DNA of 64,000 bases from an uncultured Clostridia bacterium (GCA_949106495.1 CARYZD010000004.1:1-64000), one strand, 5' to 3'; positions 1 through 8,502 are shown, counted from the first letter of the stretch. Translations and numbers: made by a program. The notes: a model not told the origin generated them from the sequence alone.

Positions 1-1651
1 ATTTTCCTTCTGTCCATGTTGAATCATTTGGTTTTTTATAATACCATTTTTCTTCTTTTATACCTTTTCCATATCCAATATCTTCGTTACTATCTAGATC
101 AAAAGAACTTGACTCAACATTTACAGTTGAATTTGAGATATCAATTGAAAAATCTGCAATAGGTCTTCTATGTGCATAGACAGTTTTTACTAAATCGTCA
201 TCAAAATATAATTTATATTCACCTGGTTTGTCAAAAGTACACATTAAATCTGGTGTATAAACTTCTGTATTTGCTGATTGTCCTAAGTTGTTTGCAAAAT
301 ATGTATAATTATGATGTATCATCCATCTACCATTTGGAAAATCTTCTGAAATTGCTCCAGTTTTTAAAGATTCTGGTGTTACTTGTAAATTAGAATCTTC
401 ACCAACAATTACATATTGTGATGCTCCACTATTTTCAATTAAACTTTTTATATATTGAGCAGTTTTATCTACTGCATTTTCATAATTATCGCCTGAAGTA
501 AAAATTCCTTTATTGTCATTTTTAGTTATAAAATCTTCAATTGCAGTTTTATTAACTTCAGAACCCCATTGAACTAAATGTAAATTATCATTTAATGTTC
601 TTGATAATATTTCACCTATTGTTTCTGTTCCAGTTAATGTATCATCAATTGTATTATCTACGTTTACAACTATATGATAAGCATCTTCTCTCCATGATGG
701 TTCTAATAATACATCTTTGAAAGCTTTTGTATCTTGAGCTACAACTTGGAAGTTTCTAAATTGTGCATATGGTTGACTATAACTAAATAGTCCATATGAT
801 CCGCTTTTTATAGCTGTTGCACTTGTATCAGTATAATCTATTATTAAATTATTATTTTGATATATTTTTATATTATTTCCTTTTACAGCTATTTTGTAAT
901 GTGCCCATGTATTTCTTGTCCATGTTACTCTTGGAACTGTTGCTAATCTTTCAACTTTTGCATGTTCAAATGTACTATTAGTTATTTTTAATAGTCCATT
1001 ATATTGTCCATTACTTATTCCTCCACCATTATCATGTTTATCTAATGCAAATATATAAGTTGTACATGTTTTATTTTTAGTGTTTGTAGAATCTGCTGTT
1101 AGATTGAATCTAAACATGCATCCCATAAAGTCATCATCAGCATTTGTTGTTCTGTTATCAAATTCCATTTCAATATCTGTATATTCATAATTGTCTGGGC
1201 AATAGAAACCAGTGTAATTATCTGTGTTTTCTGCATTTTGAATAGTATTTATATTGTTAGTCTTTACTATTGACCATTGTCCTGCCCAACCAATTCTTCC
1301 CCATTGATTAAAAATAACAGATGCGTCTGTTGAATTTGTTGACAAAATATTTCTTTTTACAGTTTGTATTCTAACATTTGTCGTATCAATACCATAGTCT
1401 TCTAATCTTGCTATGACATCATTATCAAAATTTGTCATATCAAGATCACTATCTTTTTGAGTTACCATGATATCTATTTTAGGATTATTAATTACATCTA
1501 CACTTACATCTGATTTTGGTGTAGCTATGTTATCTGCAAAATAATCTCCTATTTTCAAATTACTAGTATCTACTTTATTTGTAATCAAAGTTACTGATAA
1601 ACAAATAAAACTAATAATTGCTAAAGTTATTAATATTTTTTTCTTTTTCAT
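1..1651 (-). CDS. Secreted lectin-fold (LamG/concanavalin-like) surface protein, partial
   Basis: About 550 codons are open from an ATG at 1651 to the left edge, so the C-terminus is missing. An AGGTGA ribosome binding site sits just upstream. The N-terminus is a lysine-rich stretch (MKKKK) followed by a hydrophobic segment, as in a signal peptide or anchor. Roughly residues 110-285 look like a concanavalin/LamG-type beta-sandwich: 'WGRIGWAGQW', 'TWAHYKIAVKG' and 'GLFSYSQPYAQFRNFQV' match the usual pattern of such domains. A later 'RRPIADFSIDIS' resembles a PKD-type repeat junction. Function is inferred as extracellular binding to glycans or matrix. No catalytic motif was recognised. Fold assignment is from pattern only. 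Confidence 0.7.
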   Translation of the reverse strand, partial: MKKKKILITLAIISFICLSVTLITNKVDTSNLKIGDYFADNIATPKSDVSVDVINNPKIDIMVTQKDSDLDMTNFDNDVIARLEDYGIDTTNVRIQTVKRNILSTNSTDASVIFNQWGRIGWAGQWSIVKTNNINTIQNAENTDNYTGFYCPDNYEYTDIEMEFDNRTTNADDDFMGCMFRFNLTADSTNTKNKTCTTYIFALDKHDNGGGISNGQYNGLLKITNSTFEHAKVERLATVPRVTWTRNTWAHYKIAVKGNNIKIYQNNNLIIDYTDTSATAIKSGSYGLFSYSQPYAQFRNFQVVAQDTKAFKDVLLEPSWREDAYHIVVNVDNTIDDTLTGTETIGEILSRTLNDNLHLVQWGSEVNKTAIEDFITKNDNKGIFTSGDNYENAVDKTAQYIKSLIENSGASQYVIVGEDSNLQVTPESLKTGAISEDFPNGRWMIHHNYTYFANNLGQSANTEVYTPDLMCTFDKPGEYKLYFDDDLVKTVYAHRRPIADFSIDISNSTVNVESSSFDLDSNEDIGYGKGIKEEKWYYKKPNDSTWTEGK

Positions 1652-1828
1652 GCATTATCACCTATTTATAATTTTATATCAAAGTAAAACAATTTTGTTT
1701 CTTTTCCCTCTAAATTCTTATATTATCAGCATATTATTTCAAAAATATTACATTATTATTTCCTATCAATAACATGAGTACTATTTTGCTTATTTTCAAG
1801 CTTTTTCATTGCTTTTAGCATAAAAAAA

Positions 1829-1865
1829 TAAAGAGCTAAAACTTCAAATTTTAGCTCTTTTTTCA
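1829..1865 (-). terminator. Bidirectional intrinsic terminator after veg
   Basis: A 12-bp stem (AAAGAGCTAAAA / TTTTAGCTCTTT) is flanked by T-runs on both strands. It lies downstream of veg and upstream of the partial lectin gene. Confidence 0.8.
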
Positions 1866-1903
1866 TATATCTTTTCAACCCTCTATTGATTGCCTTTTAC
1901 AAA

Positions 1904-2188
1904 TTATAATCTTGTATATTTTGGTGTAGAGAAATCATATCTTGTAATAGGTTCCCCTGTTGGTAAACTTAACTCTAATGTATTAGTAACTAAGTCTGAA
2001 TAACTGTAAGATAGCTTACTATCTGTTTCAGAATCTCTAAATACAAATAAATTAGTGTAAGTACTGTCGATATACCCCTTTCTTTCAATACATTTGTTTC
2101 TTCCTACATTAGCTTTAACGCATATCTCTTGACCAACATAGTTTTCAACATCTTGTCTAATCTTAGTTAATGAATCTTTTGAAACCAT
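1904..2188 (-). CDS. veg: Veg family protein
   Basis: A 94-residue protein matching the Veg family in length and pattern: a short helix ending in 'DVENYVGQEICVKANVGRNK', then an SH3-like beta region ('RKGYIDSTYTNLFVF') and the conserved 'LSYSYSDLVT' motif. In Bacillus, Veg stimulates biofilm matrix gene expression by acting on the SinR/SlrR circuit; in Clostridia its target is unknown. The ATG at 2188 follows GAGAGGTGATATAAT. It is monocistronic, with its own strong promoter at 2213-2241 and a terminator at 1829-1865. Confidence 0.92.
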   Translation of the reverse strand: MVSKDSLTKIRQDVENYVGQEICVKANVGRNKCIERKGYIDSTYTNLFVFRDSETDSKLSYSYSDLVTNTLELSLPTGEPITRYDFSTPKYTRL

Positions 2189-2212
2189 ATTATATCACCT
2201 CTCACATGGCGA

Positions 2213-2241
2213 ATTATATCACTTTTTATCTTTAGTGTCAA
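2213..2241 (-). promoter_or_regulatory. SigA-type promoter of veg
   Basis: On the minus strand, -35 TTGACA (2236-2241), a 17-bp spacer and -10 TATAAT (2213-2218). A perfect consensus match 25 bp before the veg start. Confidence 0.9.
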
Positions 2242-2274
2242 AATAATAATTAATTCATTTTGGATTAATATGTA

Positions 2275-2311
2275 AAATGGCGAGTTAGTTTTAATTAACT
2301 TCTCGCCATTT
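2275..2311 (-). terminator. Terminator after the CtpA-like gene
   Basis: Inverted repeat AAATGGCGAG / CTCGCCATTT, with more inner pairing. It lies 50 bp after the S41 peptidase stop and upstream of the veg promoter. Confidence 0.75.
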
Positions 2312-2361
2312 ATTTTAAATTATTATTATATTTGATTATTTTACAATATATTACATTTATG

Positions 2362-3600
2362 TTACATTTGTTCTTTTATATAGTCTAAAGCCTTTTGTAA
2401 TTGAGTATCTTTTTCTCTTGTTATATATTGATTATTTTTAAGTTCTTCTTCAACTTCAACAACAAAATTTGGTTCTATTCCATTATCTTGAATTACAACA
2501 CCACTTGAAGTAAAATATTGAGCTGCAACTATATCAATAGCCCCATGTCCTTTTATTCTTTCAACATATTGTACAACGCCTTTTCCAAATGTTTGTGTAC
2601 CTATTACAACACCTTTTCCAGAGTCTTTTACTGCACTTGCAAATATTTCTGATGCACTAGCACTATTTTGATTTACAAGTACTGTAAGAGGTATATTTAT
2701 TTCATTTTTACTATCTGTCTTATACACCTTTTCATTTCCTTTTTTATCTACTAATTTCAGCACATCACCTTTTGGTAATAATAGGTTAAGCATATCAATT
2801 GTATCTTTTACATATCCACCAGGATTGTTTCTTAAATCTACAATAAGTCCTTTTATATTTTTATTTCTTAAAGTTTCATATGCCTCTTTAAATTGATCAA
2901 ATACACCATTATCAAAAGCATATACTCTTATATATCCAATATCATCTATTACCTCAGATGTCACATTATTTTCTGTTATTGTAGCTCTTGTTGCTTCTAT
3001 TTCTATTAGCTCACCATTTCTTTTTATTGCAAGTTTTACTTTAGAACCTTCTTCTCCTCTTATTGCATTTACTCCTTCTGTATAAGTTTCAATATTAATC
3101 ATTAAATCATCTACTTTAAGTATAACATCTCCTGCTTGTATTCCTACTTCTTCTGCTGGAGAATTTGGAACTGTTCCAAGTACTCTAATAGCATCATTTT
3201 CCTTGTCATAGCTTAAATGTACACCAATTCCAACATAATTGCTATTTGCTCCACTATTTAAACTTTCTTGATATTCTTCTTCATTTTCATAATATGTATA
3301 TACATTGTCTAAAGAATTTACCATGCCCTCAATTGCACCATCTATTAATTTTTCTTTATCATACTCATATAAAAAATCATCATCTATTATTTGAGCGGCT
3401 TTTTCTAATCTTTCAAGTTGCTCTTCTGTAAATATTTTACTATTAAAAGAATTATTACCTACTTGAGGTCTAACTACAATATATAAAGCAAATAAAACAA
3501 CTACACTAAATACAATACCAATTGATATAGATAAAGCATTTGTTAAAACTTTTTTCTTATTTATCATTTCTTGATTTTCATTATTAAAATTTTCTTCCAA
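2362..3600 (-). CDS. ctpA: Carboxyl-terminal processing protease (S41, CtpA/CtpB type)
   Basis: A membrane-anchored serine protease of 412 residues. Residues 22-44 form an N-terminal membrane segment. A PDZ domain covers about 120-205 ('AEEVGIQAGDVILKVDD') and the S41 catalytic domain about 215-390. The Ser-Lys-Gln catalytic set is visible: Ser315 in 'NQNSASASEIF', Lys340 and Gln344 in 'TFGKGVVQ'. The Ser-Lys spacing of 25 fits known CtpB proteins. The start is a TTG at 3600 behind GAGG. In spore formers a CtpB paralogue takes part in sigma-K signalling, but here there is no spoIVFA/FB neighbour, so a general extracytoplasmic processing role is as likely. Confidence 0.93.
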   Translation of the reverse strand: MEENFNNENQEMINKKKVLTNALSISIGIVFSVVVLFALYIVVRPQVGNNSFNSKIFTEEQLERLEKAAQIIDDDFLYEYDKEKLIDGAIEGMVNSLDNVYTYYENEEEYQESLNSGANSNYVGIGVHLSYDKENDAIRVLGTVPNSPAEEVGIQAGDVILKVDDLMINIETYTEGVNAIRGEEGSKVKLAIKRNGELIEIEATRATITENNVTSEVIDDIGYIRVYAFDNGVFDQFKEAYETLRNKNIKGLIVDLRNNPGGYVKDTIDMLNLLLPKGDVLKLVDKKGNEKVYKTDSKNEINIPLTVLVNQNSASASEIFASAVKDSGKGVVIGTQTFGKGVVQYVERIKGHGAIDIVAAQYFTSSGVVIQDNGIEPNFVVEVEEELKNNQYITREKDTQLQKALDYIKEQM

Positions 3601-3635
3601 AATACTAACCTCTTTTCCACTATTTTTACTAAATA

Positions 3636-3664
3636 ATTATATATTATTAAAAAAATATAGTCAA
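3636..3664 (-). promoter_or_regulatory. SigA-type promoter of the ctpA gene
   Basis: Minus strand TTGACT (3659-3664), 17-bp spacer, TATAAT (3636-3641), about 40 bp before the TTG start. Confidence 0.85.
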
Positions 3665-3746
3665 CTCCTCTCTTTTCTTTATGATAGAATTTTCACAAAT
3701 ATGATTGATTTTTATTTTTTCTTTTACATAATTTTCCATTTATTCC

Positions 3747-3775
3747 TTGACTTATATATAAAAATATTGTATAAT
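3747..3775 (+). promoter_or_regulatory. SigA-type promoter of rpsU
   Basis: TTGACT (3747-3752), 17-bp spacer, TATAAT (3770-3775) on the plus strand, 80 bp before rpsU. Confidence 0.88.
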
Positions 3776-3855
3776 TTAATAGTAAATTTAGAAATACTTA
3801 GTAATAAACTATTATATATAAAAAAGTATTTCCCAAACTGGAGGGAGGGAAAGTA

Positions 3856-4029
3856 ATGCCAGGTATAAAGATTAAGGATAATGAAAGCTTAGATAATGCT
3901 TTAGCTAGATTTAAAAAACAATGTGCAAAATATGGAGTTCTTGCTGAAATTCGTAAAAGAGAACACTACGAAAAACCTAGCGTAAAAAGAAAAAAGAAAT
4001 CAGAAGCTGCAAGGAAAAGAAAACACTAG
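3856..4029 (+). CDS. rpsU: 30S ribosomal protein bS21
   Basis: A 57-residue basic protein beginning [20 protein letters not shown] and ending in an Arg/Lys-rich tail (RKRKH), the normal size and layout of bS21. bS21 binds near the anti-Shine-Dalgarno end of 16S rRNA and aids initiation. The ATG follows GGAGGGAGGGAAAGTA, an unusually extended purine-rich ribosome binding site. It is one of only two plus-strand genes here. It has its own promoter (3747-3775) and terminator, and is convergent with rluB. Confidence 0.96.
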   Translation: MPGIKIKDNESLDNALARFKKQCAKYGVLAEIRKREHYEKPSVKRKKKSEAARKRKH

Positions 4030-4065
4030 AATTTATAAAAACGTATGAGTTTTTATTTTTATATT

Positions 4066-4097
4066 AATACATCTATTTATTTAGATGTATTTTTTTA
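4066..4097 (+). terminator. rpsU terminator
   Basis: AATACATCTA / TAGATGTATT stem followed by TTTTTT on the plus strand, 37 bp after the rpsU stop. Confidence 0.85.
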
Positions 4098-4113
4098 TTA
4101 TATATAAACATGC

Positions 4114-4145
4114 AAAAACACATGGCAACTAACCCATGTGTTTTT
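4114..4145 (-). terminator. rluB terminator overlapping the stop codon
   Basis: Stem AAAAACACATGG / CCATGTGTTTTT encloses the last codons and stop of rluB. T-runs on both sides make it usable in either direction between convergent rpsU and rluB. Confidence 0.8.
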
Positions 4146-4815
4146 TTTCTTCTTCTGTTAAATATCTATATTTTCCTGATTGTAAATTTTCAAGCTTTAT
4201 ATTTCCAATTTGTACTCTTTTTAAATTTAAAAGATTTATTCCTGCTGCTTCACACATTCTTCTTACTTGTCTATTTTTTCCTTCAGATATAATAATTTGT
4301 AGTTTGTTTTCTGAAATCATTTTAGCTTTTGCTGGTCTTGTAATATAATCTCCTATATCTACGCCATTTCTTAAATTTTCTAATTGTTTTTCTGTTACTT
4401 TAGTATTAGTTGTAACTATATACGTTTTTTCAATTTTATTTCTTGGATGCATCATTTTATTAGAAAATTCTCCATCATTAGTTAAAAGTAATAATCCCTC
4501 TGTATACATATCAAGTCTTCCTATTGGATATACTCTTACATCTTCATGAATTAAATCTATTACACTTTTTCTATGAAACTGGTCACTATTTGTAGTAACA
4601 TATCCTTTGGGTTTATTTAAAATAATATATACCTTTTTCTCTTCTTTAGATATTTCTTTATTATTTACTTTAACTATATCACCTTCTTGAACTTTTTCTC
4701 CAAGATTTGTTATTACTGCATCATTAATAGTTACTTTCCCTTGTTCAATAAGCTCATCTGCTTTTCTTCTTGAACAAATTCCACAAGATGCGATATATTT
4801 ATTTAATCTTTCCAT
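4129..4815 (-). CDS. rluB: Pseudouridine synthase, RsuA/RluB family
   Basis: Begins with an S4 RNA-binding domain ('RLNKYIASCGICSRRKADEL', residues 2-60). The catalytic domain carries 'GRLDMYTEGLLLLTNDG', the family motif with the catalytic Asp in GRLD. The C-terminal 'EGKNRQVRRMCEAAG' is also diagnostic. By family it modifies a uridine in 23S rRNA (position 2605 for RluB); RsuA-type 16S specificity cannot be excluded from sequence alone. The ATG at 4815 is preferred over an upstream GTG because AAGGTGA lies at the right distance. Confidence 0.92.
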   Translation of the reverse strand: MERLNKYIASCGICSRRKADELIEQGKVTINDAVITNLGEKVQEGDIVKVNNKEISKEEKKVYIILNKPKGYVTTNSDQFHRKSVIDLIHEDVRVYPIGRLDMYTEGLLLLTNDGEFSNKMMHPRNKIEKTYIVTTNTKVTEKQLENLRNGVDIGDYITRPAKAKMISENKLQIIISEGKNRQVRRMCEAAGINLLNLKRVQIGNIKLENLQSGKYRYLTEEEKKHMG

Positions 4816-4889
4816 ATTATTCACCTTTTTTAATTTTATTCATATTATATATTATCATAAGCTTATGTTCACATAGATTAAGAGCTGCA

Positions 4890-5819
4890 TTAATTTGCAG
4901 CTTTTTCCTTATTTTCTAACTTAGTAAGTATTTCTTTAAAGTATTCTGGTAATTCAGAATCAAATTCAACAAATTTATTTGTTGTTGGATGTATAAATCC
5001 TAAATATTTAGCATGTAGCATTTGCCCATTAACTTTAAATTTAGAATCTTTTTTTCCATACACTTCATCTCCTACTAGAGGATGATGTAAAGATGCCATA
5101 TGAACTCTAATTTGGTGTGTTCTTCCAGTTTCTAGTCGGGCTTCAACTAAAGTTACATTTGAACTATAAAAACGCTTTAAAACAGTAATATGAGTCACAG
5201 CGTTTCTAGAATTTTTATCTGTTATTGCCATCTTTTTTCTATCTTTTGTACTTCTACCTATTGGTTTGTCTATAGTAATTGTATCTTCTTTTACTATTCC
5301 TTTTACTAATGCTATATATTTTCTTTCTATACTATGAACTTTAAATTGCTCAGATAACTTCTTATGTGCATTATCATTCTTTGCTACAACAATAATACCA
5401 CTTGTATCTTTATCTATTCTATGGACAATACCTGGTCTAATAACCCCATTAATTGAAGACAAATTATCTTTATGTGAGTTCATTAAAGAATTAACTATAG
5501 TACCAGTATAATTTCCATTTGCAGGATGTACTACCATTCCTTTTTCCTTATTAATAATTATAATATCATCATCTTCAAAAACAATATTTAATGGTATATC
5601 TTCAGGAACAATATTTTCAGCTTGTTTTTCCACAATATCCACAGATACTAAGTCATTTAGTTTCAATTTATATCCAGATTTAACTTTATCTCCATTAACA
5701 ATTATTTTTCCTTCATCAATTAAATTTTTAATATAACTTCTTGTTATTTTCTCACTTTTCTCTGATAAAAATATGTCTAATCTTTTTGATACATCTTCTT
5801 TTTCTATTTTATAATTCAT
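4890..5819 (-). CDS. rluD: Pseudouridine synthase, RluD/RluA family
   Basis: A 309-residue protein with an N-terminal S4 domain (residues 13-75) and a RluA-type catalytic domain. The signature 'HRIDKDTSGIIVVAKND' contains the catalytic Asp of HRID(K/R)DTSG, and 'ETGRTHQIRVHMA' is the second conserved block. The family isomerises uridines in helix 69 of 23S rRNA (RluD) or related sites. ATG at 5819 follows TAGGAGATAAA. Only 8 bp separate its start from the hslO stop, so it is co-transcribed with hslO. Confidence 0.94.
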   Translation of the reverse strand: MNYKIEKEDVSKRLDIFLSEKSEKITRSYIKNLIDEGKIIVNGDKVKSGYKLKLNDLVSVDIVEKQAENIVPEDIPLNIVFEDDDIIIINKEKGMVVHPANGNYTGTIVNSLMNSHKDNLSSINGVIRPGIVHRIDKDTSGIIVVAKNDNAHKKLSEQFKVHSIERKYIALVKGIVKEDTITIDKPIGRSTKDRKKMAITDKNSRNAVTHITVLKRFYSSNVTLVEARLETGRTHQIRVHMASLHHPLVGDEVYGKKDSKFKVNGQMLHAKYLGFIHPTTNKFVEFDSELPEYFKEILTKLENKEKAAN

Positions 5820-5827
5820 TTTATCTC

Positions 5828-6700
5828 CTAGTTTTTAAAAAGTTTTTCAATTTGCTCTTCATTAAATGAGTATTTTTTATTACAGAAATTACAAGATAGT
5901 TCTAAAATACCATTTTCTTTTAATATTTTTAGAGTTTCTTCTTTTCCAAGCGCAATTATAGTATTTTCTATTCTTTTTAACGAACAATCGCAATTTATTT
6001 TTGCCGTATTTTCATATACTGTCTCTATATTCTCGTCTCCTGTTGCATTTGATACAATATCATCTATTGTTCTTCCTTCACTCATTAAAAATGTCATAGA
6101 TGGTAATTTTATATTAATACTTTCAAGCTTGTCTATTACTTCATCCTCACAATCTGGTAAAGGTTGAATAATATATCCTCCAGCTTTTGCAACATTTCCA
6201 TCTTTTCCTATTAATACACCAACAGAAACAACAGATGGAGTTTGTTCAGATATATTGAAATAGTATGCAAAATCATCTCCAATTTCACCTGTTAATAATT
6301 CACAAGTTCCAATATATGGATCTTTAAGTCCTATATCTTTTATTACTGTTAATGTTCCTATTCCAATTCCTTTTGAAACATCTAGTTTTCCCTCATTATT
6401 TAAAGCAAGCTCAACATCTGGATTATCAATATATCCTTTAACATTTAAGTTTTTATCTGCACACACTACAATATTTCCAAGTGGTCCATCACCTTTAATT
6501 TGTACTGTAAGTCTATCATCTTCATTTTTTAAAGTTGAAGCAATCATTGAAGAAACAATTATTACTCTTCCAAGTGCAGCAGTTGCCAAATTAGATAAAT
6601 TATGTATTTCTCTAATTTCTTGTACAATTTCAGTTGCATCTATTGCCATCACTCTTACGCTTTTGTTATATGCTAAATATTTCTTTATATTATTCATCAT
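5828..6700 (-). CDS. hslO: Redox-regulated chaperone Hsp33
   Basis: A 290-residue cytosolic protein. The C-terminal zinc-binding redox switch is intact: 'CDCSLKR' supplies CxC and 'CNFCNKKY' supplies CxxC. The N-terminal domain holds family blocks such as 'IKGDGPLGNIVV' and 'GYIDNPDVEL'. Under oxidative unfolding stress Hsp33 loses zinc and becomes a holdase. Two ATGs (6700 and 6697) share the AAGGAGAATA site. It is first in the hslO-rluD pair, with a promoter at 6727-6755. Confidence 0.95.
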   Translation of the reverse strand: MMNNIKKYLAYNKSVRVMAIDATEIVQEIREIHNLSNLATAALGRVIIVSSMIASTLKNEDDRLTVQIKGDGPLGNIVVCADKNLNVKGYIDNPDVELALNNEGKLDVSKGIGIGTLTVIKDIGLKDPYIGTCELLTGEIGDDFAYYFNISEQTPSVVSVGVLIGKDGNVAKAGGYIIQPLPDCEDEVIDKLESINIKLPSMTFLMSEGRTIDDIVSNATGDENIETVYENTAKINCDCSLKRIENTIIALGKEETLKILKENGILELSCNFCNKKYSFNEEQIEKLFKN

Positions 6701-6726
6701 TATTCTCCTTTAAATTTTCATATATT

Positions 6727-6755
6727 ATTTTACCAAAACAATTATATTTTTTCAA
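6727..6755 (-). promoter_or_regulatory. Likely SigA-type promoter of hslO-rluD
   Basis: Minus strand TTGAAA (6750-6755), 17-bp spacer, TAAAAT (6727-6732), 27 bp before the hslO start. Confidence 0.65.
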
Positions 6756-6776
6756 TATTTTATGTAAATATAATTA

Positions 6777-6803
6777 AAAGAGTAAGCAATATGCTTACTC
6801 TTT
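6777..6803 (-). terminator. Terminator directly after spoIIAB
   Basis: Stem AAAGAGTAAGC / GCTTACTCTTT overlaps the spoIIAB stop by two bases. It closes the spoIIAA-spoIIAB operon before any sigF gene. The T-run is short, so termination may be partial. Confidence 0.7.
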
Positions 6804-7248
6804 ATACATTAGACTTTCTTTTTCTTATTTTTTTAGTAAGGAAAATTGTTGTTCCTTCATTAACTGTTGAATCTACTATTATTTCATCCATAAATGATTC
6901 CATTATTGTAAATCCCATACCAGCATGCTCATTTTCTGGTTTAGTAGTATATGCTGGTGTCATTGCTAAAGATATATCTTCTATTCCTTTTCCAAAATCT
7001 TTAACTTTAATCTTAATCTCTCCATCATCTTCTACTTCTGTTTCAACTATTATTTTATTCTCTAAACTTTCTTCATCATATGCATGGTCGATAGCATTTG
7101 TAACTGCTTCAGATAGAGCAGTCTTTATATCCATTAGCTCATCTATATGAATATCCAATTCACTTAAAAAAGTTGCAACACATACACGTATTGAAGCTAT
7201 ATTTTCTAGGTTTGCTTTTGATTCTAGTCTTATATAATTTTTACTCAT
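6802..7248 (-). CDS. spoIIAB: Anti-sigma F factor / serine kinase SpoIIAB
   Basis: A GHKL-fold kinase of 148 residues. The N-box 'EAVTNAIDHAY', G1 box 'DFGKGIED' and G2-type 'GMGFTIMESFMDE' are all present, so the ATP site looks complete. SpoIIAB holds sigma-F inactive in the predivisional cell and phosphorylates SpoIIAA. The ATG at 7248 overlaps the end of spoIIAA by 8 bases (ATGAGTAA), showing translational coupling; the longer frame from 7284 lies inside spoIIAA and is not needed. The usual third gene, sigF, is absent downstream; the next gene is hslO. An RsbW-like role is a less likely alternative. Confidence 0.9.
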   Translation of the reverse strand: MSKNYIRLESKANLENIASIRVCVATFLSELDIHIDELMDIKTALSEAVTNAIDHAYDEESLENKIIVETEVEDDGEIKIKVKDFGKGIEDISLAMTPAYTTKPENEHAGMGFTIMESFMDEIIVDSTVNEGTTIFLTKKIRKRKSNV

Positions 7249-7543
7249 ATCTAACACACTCCAATTTAATATTTGAAAGTTCAATTACTCTTCTAATATT
7301 ATCTGCTGCATTAACTACTGTCATTTTAGAATCTAAAAGTTTAATTAAATTATATCTTCCAATAATTAGTCCTATTCCACTACTATCCATAAATTTAACT
7401 CCAGATAAATCTAGTACTAATTCATATGGCTGATATTTCATAATATATCCATCTATTACTCCTCTAATTACTTTACATGAACTAATATCCAATTCCTCTT
7501 CTAAATATATTACTAATTTTCCATTCTCATAGTTATACTTCAA
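7241..7543 (-). CDS. spoIIAA: Anti-sigma F factor antagonist SpoIIAA
   Basis: A STAS-domain protein of about 100 residues. The phosphorylation site lies in 'VKFMDSSGIGLIIGRY', the classic DSSG motif. The N-terminal 'GKLVIYLEEELDISS' matches the SpoIIAA core strand. Unphosphorylated SpoIIAA releases sigma-F from SpoIIAB. A TTG start at 7543 is preferred because GAGGTGA lies five bases before it; a GTG at 7552 overlaps that site. A TATAAT-like box lies about 30 bp upstream. No convincing Spo0A box or sigma-H promoter could be called by eye. Confidence 0.88.
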   Translation of the reverse strand: MKYNYENGKLVIYLEEELDISSCKVIRGVIDGYIMKYQPYELVLDLSGVKFMDSSGIGLIIGRYNLIKLLDSKMTVVNAADNIRRVIELSNIKLECVRYE

Positions 7544-7612
7544 ACAACTCACCTCTTTTTAAATAGATTATAACAAACAAATATTGCGAAATTTGTTGTT
7601 TCCTGAAAAAAG

Positions 7613-7648
7613 GAAAAAATCCCTAGAAAAAATTCTAAGGATTTTTAA
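7613..7648 (-). terminator. srtB terminator overlapping the stop codon
   Basis: AAAAATCCTTAGAA pairs with TTCTAGGGATTTTT, followed by T-rich sequence on the minus strand. Confidence 0.8.
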
Positions 7649-8408
7649 CTAATCTTGCTTGAACAACAAATCTGCCATCTTTAATTGAGTAATCACAAGT
7701 AGAAAGCGTTAATATAGCATCTGTAGATGATACTTCTACACCTGTACTATATCTACTTTTTTTAACTAAACTTGATATAAAATTATCATACTCAGATAAT
7801 GATTCAAATTGAGTATCTATATAATAAAATTTAGTATCTGTAGAATATACAGAAAAAATTTCATATTTATTTATTCCATCGACTGTTGCAAGCTCTATAT
7901 ATTTATGTTTTTTGTAAAATTCTTCTCTTTTATAGTTTAAAAGTGGAGTAAATCTATTATCTGTTTCTGTATTATGACCATAAATAATAATGTTTGCCAT
8001 GAGTTCAGATATTTTAGACATATCACATCTATAGTCTATAAATGTTTCTCCCCAGTCTTGAGTTACATCATCTCTATCATTTCTATAGTATCTTGTATTA
8101 TCTGTACTTTGGAAAATAGGATAATCTATAGTTGTTCCTGGTACTTTAAGCCAAGCTTTAGCATCTTTATATGTAACATTTACAGCTTTTAGTTCTTCAA
8201 TCAAATTTCTACCTTCTTCTGCAGCTGTAGTTACTTCCATATTTTCATCTCCAATAAATATATCATAACCTAATTCTTCACCCGGTTTTTCTCTTATTTT
8301 ATCTGAAAATATATTATTTAATATTAAAGCAATTATACCTACTAAAGCAATAATTGCTATTATTACAATCATTACAATTATACCAACATTTTTTTTATTT
8401 TTTGACAT
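7635..8408 (-). CDS. srtB: Class B sortase
   Basis: A membrane transpeptidase of 257 residues. An N-terminal membrane segment (about residues 8-32) is followed by the sortase barrel. The catalytic residues are visible: His in 'IIYGHNTETDN', Cys in 'LTLSTCDYS' and Arg in 'GRFVVQARLV'. The extra helix before the TLSTC region and 'NDRDDVTQDWGETFIDYRC' are class B features. It may anchor the LPKTG adhesin at 23.9-26.8 kb, although class B enzymes often prefer other motifs. The ATG at 8408 follows GGAGG; an upstream in-frame start at 8462 falls in the promoter. Confidence 0.93.
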   Translation of the reverse strand: MSKNKKNVGIIVMIVIIAIIALVGIIALILNNIFSDKIREKPGEELGYDIFIGDENMEVTTAAEEGRNLIEELKAVNVTYKDAKAWLKVPGTTIDYPIFQSTDNTRYYRNDRDDVTQDWGETFIDYRCDMSKISELMANIIIYGHNTETDNRFTPLLNYKREEFYKKHKYIELATVDGINKYEIFSVYSTDTKFYYIDTQFESLSEYDNFISSLVKKSRYSTGVEVSSTDAILTLSTCDYSIKDGRFVVQARLVKNP

Positions 8409-8433
8409 ATTAGCCTCCATCAACAATAATTTT

Positions 8434-8462
8434 ATTATACCATATATAATATACATCTTCAA
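8434..8462 (-). promoter_or_regulatory. SigA-type promoter of srtB
   Basis: Minus strand TTGAAG (8457-8462), 17-bp spacer, TATAAT (8434-8439), 26 bp before the srtB start. Confidence 0.8.
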
Positions 8463-8470
8463 GAAGAAGA

Positions 8471-8502
8471 AAAACTATAGAAAAAATTTTCTATAGTTTT
8501 TT
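8471..8502 (-). terminator. Terminator after the 8.5-9.3 kb gene
   Basis: AAAACTATAGAAAA / TTTTCTATAGTTTT, near-perfect 14-bp stem with a T tail. It overlaps the gene's stop. Confidence 0.85.

Noticed and set aside
172..393. 73-codon plus-strand frame near the left edge
   Set aside because: It is opposite the partial lectin-like gene, is Leu/Tyr-rich nonsense, and has no ribosome binding site.
7249..7284. N-terminal extension of SpoIIAB to 7284
   Set aside because: It lies within spoIIAA, lacks family similarity, and the ATG at 7248 gives the expected overlap and length.
6791..7433. Plus-strand open frames opposite spoIIAB and spoIIAA
   Set aside because: They are antisense shadows without start signals; the minus-strand genes have complete family motifs.
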